Positions 62,105 to 64,000 of a stretch of 64,000 nt of DNA are shown here, in pieces. The stretch spans positions 62,001 to 126,000 of the forward strand of contig JACRHS010000005.1 in the NCBI GenBank assembly GCA_016217595.1, in the 5' to 3' direction. The notes under the pieces were generated by a model, which saw only the letters and a program-made list of their open reading frames with translations, had not been told where the DNA came from and ran no database searches. The DNA is from Opitutia bacterium. Lineage in GTDB: Bacteria > Verrucomicrobiota > Verrucomicrobiia > Opitutales > Opitutaceae. Every line of letters begins with the position of its first letter. The first letter of the stretch is position 1. The position numbers and the translations under genes are program-made.

Positions 62105-63178
62105 TCAGAGAGCGTTTTTCCAGGTGCGCAGCACGGCGCCGGGGAGTTGTTCGAGCGGGAGCACCTTGTCGACCCCGCCGAGCTTGATGGCTTCCTTCGG
62201 CATGCCGAACACCACGCACGAGGCTTCGTCCTGCGCGTACGTGCGTGCGCCGGCCTCATGCATTTCCTTCATGCCCTGCGCGCCGTCATCGCCCATGCCG
62301 GTGAGGATGACGCCGATGGCGTTTTTGCCCGCATAGCGCGCGGCGGAGCGGAACAACACATCGACCGACGGGCGGTGGCGGCTCACGAGCGGACCGTCGC
62401 GCACTTCGACCACGTAACGCGTGCCGAGGCGCTTGAGCAGCGTGTGCTTGCCGCCGGGCGCGAGCAACACCTGCCCGGGCAGCACCGGGTCGTTGTCCGC
62501 CGCCTCCTTGACCTTCAGCCGGCAGAACGAGTCGAGATTGGCCGCAAAGGAACGCGTGAATCCTTCCGGCATGTGCTGCACGATCACGATGCCGGGCGCT
62601 TCGGCCGGCAGCGCTTCGAGGAAAATACCCACGGCCTCGATGCCGCCGGTGGAGGCGCCGATCACGACCACCTTGTCGGTGTTGCCGTGCACGGTCTCGC
62701 CGCCGCCCTTGGCGAGGATGGCGTCGGCGGTGAGCTTCGGCCGCGACACCGCGCGGCGGGCGAGACGGTCGGTGCGCACGCGGGCGGCGGCCTTCACGGC
62801 ATCGCACACCACGATTTGCGACTCGGCGAGAAACGCCTCCGTGCCCATGCGCGGCTTGGTGATGATGTCGACCGCGCCGTACTCGAGCGCCCGCAACATC
62901 GTGTCGGAGCCGTCGGTCGTGTGGCTGGAGCAGATGATCACCGGCAGCGGATGCTGGGTCATGATCTTTTGCAGGAAGGTCAGCCCGTCCATGCGCGGCA
63001 TCTCGATGTCGAGTGTCATCACGTCAGGCGCGTTTTCGCGCATCATGGCGACGGCCTGATAGGGGTCGGCCGCAGTGCCGATCACCTGGATCGCCGGGTC
63101 GGAGCCAAGCACCAATGCCATCGCTTCGCGCACCACAGGCGAGTCGTCTACCACCAGTACTTTGATTCGTTGAGTCAT
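62105..63178 (-). CDS. cheB: chemotaxis protein-glutamate methylesterase CheB
   Basis: 357 residues. N-terminal receiver with Asp57 ([12 protein letters not shown]) linked to the CheB esterase domain: nucleophile Ser in [11 protein letters not shown], active-site His in [16 protein letters not shown], Asp in [12 protein letters not shown]. It removes methyl groups from (or deamidates) receptors. One of the few genes here with a clear ribosome-binding site (aggaagga a few bases before the ATG). As no canonical MCP is visible in the window, the methylation targets are either encoded elsewhere or are the degenerate MCP-like protein. Confidence 0.95.
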   Translation of the reverse strand: MTQRIKVLVVDDSPVVREAMALVLGSDPAIQVIGTAADPYQAVAMMRENAPDVMTLDIEMPRMDGLTFLQKIMTQHPLPVIICSSHTTDGSDTMLRALEYGAVDIITKPRMGTEAFLAESQIVVCDAVKAAARVRTDRLARRAVSRPKLTADAILAKGGGETVHGNTDKVVVIGASTGGIEAVGIFLEALPAEAPGIVIVQHMPEGFTRSFAANLDSFCRLKVKEAADNDPVLPGQVLLAPGGKHTLLKRLGTRYVVEVRDGPLVSRHRPSVDVLFRSAARYAGKNAIGVILTGMGDDGAQGMKEMHEAGARTYAQDEASCVVFGMPKEAIKLGGVDKVLPLEQLPGAVLRTWKNAL

Positions 63179-63188
63179 GAGATCCTTC

Positions 63189-63680
63189 CTAAGACGAGTG
63201 CAGCCGCAGCCACACCGTTCCGGTCCAGTTTTCGAAAAAGAGCCGCAAGCCGCCGTTGTGCCCCACCCGCTCGGCCACGATGGGAATGCCGTGCTGTTCG
63301 AGCACCGTGTGCGCCACCGCCACGTTGTTGCTGCCCACGGCGTAGGTCTCGTTGGCGAGTTTGAGCGGGCTGCCGCCGCCAAAGATTTTCGCCTGCATCG
63401 CCCGCGGCGAACTGCCCAACGCGCACATGCGCTCGATCAAATTCGCCACCGCCCATTCGCCGTGATTCGCGGTCTGGCCGCCGCGCGGCACCAGATAGTG
63501 GTTCATGCCGCCAAACTGCCGCTGGGCATCGTACAGGCAAACCGACACGCACGAGCCGAGCACGGTGTTCATGCGCACCGGCTTGGTCTCCACCACGATG
63601 TCGCCCGCCCACAACACCGCCTCGCCGAACACCAGGTCGGCCGGAGGTGCGGGCGGAGCGATGAAGCCGGAACTTCTCAT
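63189..63680 (-). CDS. cheD: chemoreceptor glutamine deamidase CheD
   Basis: 163 residues. Catalytic Cys in [14 protein letters not shown], His in [13 protein letters not shown], and Thr/Ser segment [21 protein letters not shown], all typical of CheD. The N-terminus begins with a Pro/Ala-rich lead not in the minimal family. It overlaps cheR by four bases (63677-63680), so both are translated as a coupled pair. Confidence 0.93.
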   Translation of the reverse strand: MRSSGFIAPPAPPADLVFGEAVLWAGDIVVETKPVRMNTVLGSCVSVCLYDAQRQFGGMNHYLVPRGGQTANHGEWAVANLIERMCALGSSPRAMQAKIFGGGSPLKLANETYAVGSNNVAVAHTVLEQHGIPIVAERVGHNGGLRLFFENWTGTVWLRLHSS

Positions 63681-64000
63681 TTCTGGGCGGCCGTGGGATC
63701 ATGACGATAAATGGAGGGACCGACGGAACGCAGCGGCAGCCCCATGCCCTGGAGCGTCTCGGCATGCGCGATGAACAGATGCCCGCCCACCCGCAGATGG
63801 CGGCACATCCGGCTGACCACCTCGCGCTGCGTGTCGCGATCGAAATAGATCATGACGTTGCGGAAAAAAATCACGTCGAGCGTGACCGGGATGCCGTAAC
63901 TCTCCGCGAGAAAATTGAGGTGACCGAAACGCACGCGCTGCCGCACCTCGGGGCCCATGCGCACCTGCCGCGCCTTCGGATCGGTGCTGCGCAGCAGGTA
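63677..64000 (-). CDS. cheR: chemotaxis methyltransferase CheR, C-terminal part (cut by window edge)
   Basis: The gene continues beyond the right edge; about 107 C-terminal codons are visible. The segment YLLRSTDPKARQVRMGPEV, VRFGHLNFLAES, DVIFFRNVMIYFDRDTQREVV and HLRVGGHLFIAHAETLQGMG matches the SAM-binding methyltransferase domain of CheR, including the FFRNVMIYF motif. It heads the visible part of the operon. Upstream genes, possibly including CheW or an MCP, lie outside the window. Confidence 0.92.
   Translation of the reverse strand, partial: YLLRSTDPKARQVRMGPEVRQRVRFGHLNFLAESYGIPVTLDVIFFRNVMIYFDRDTQREVVSRMCRHLRVGGHLFIAHAETLQGMGLPLRSVGPSIYRHDPTAAQK

Overview
The window is a contiguous piece of a high-GC bacterial chromosome, most likely from an Opitutaceae-like member of the Verrucomicrobiota. 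This is inferred from gene content, not from a 16S gene (none is present). The clues are an ECF sigma / FecR / TonB-receptor / glycoside-hydrolase locus, several Tat-signal Gfo/Idh/MocA oxidoreductases beside DUF1080-type proteins, a secreted protease carrying repeated domains of a kind common in this group, many GC-rich intergenic inverted repeats, and resident genes that mostly lack a Shine-Dalgarno sequence.

Layout. 0.3-6.9 kb: housekeeping genes (rarA, a lone Phd-type antitoxin, an NlpC/P60-like lipoprotein, then ribB-ribH-nusB-ftsY). 7-9.5 kb: a secreted metalloprotease, convergent with a ribulokinase. 11.2-20.6 kb (minus): a cell-surface-signalling polysaccharide locus in the order ECF sigma factor, FecR anti-sigma factor, TonB-dependent receptor, GH20 hexosaminidase, GH36-like hydrolase. 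20.8-27.1 kb (plus): two peptide-ABC ATPases without permeases, a secreted subtilase, and a sugar-isomerase / Gfo-Idh pair. 28.1-34.9 kb: an AT-richer, foreign-looking island with a secreted alpha/beta hydrolase and a four-gene unit of ABC ATPase, permease, substrate-binding protein and a membrane-anchored protein with a C-terminal methyltransferase domain. 35-46.6 kb (minus): a Doc-type toxin-antitoxin pair with a frameshifted toxin, an MFS carrier, ApbE, an Agl23-like membrane protein, and an operon-like set (DoxX, two Gfo/Idh, TIM-barrel/DUF1080 fusion, discoidin-like protein) that fits 3-keto-glycoside chemistry, followed by a second sugar carrier. 46.8-49 kb: mgsA, a STAS protein, lepB.

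49.2-52.3 kb is the most unusual part. It holds a truncated IS91-family transposase, two small secreted-protein genes each ending in an attC-like hairpin, an attI-like repeat region, and a divergently oriented integron-type tyrosine recombinase. I read this as a small chromosomal integron with two cassettes.

52.7-64 kb (minus) is a chemosensory operon: cheR (cut by the window edge), cheD, cheB, a CheY, a soluble coiled-coil protein with two degenerate MCP-like tips, a hybrid histidine kinase, a STAS protein, a second CheY, cheA and an HDOD protein. No CheW and no ordinary MCP is seen in the window.
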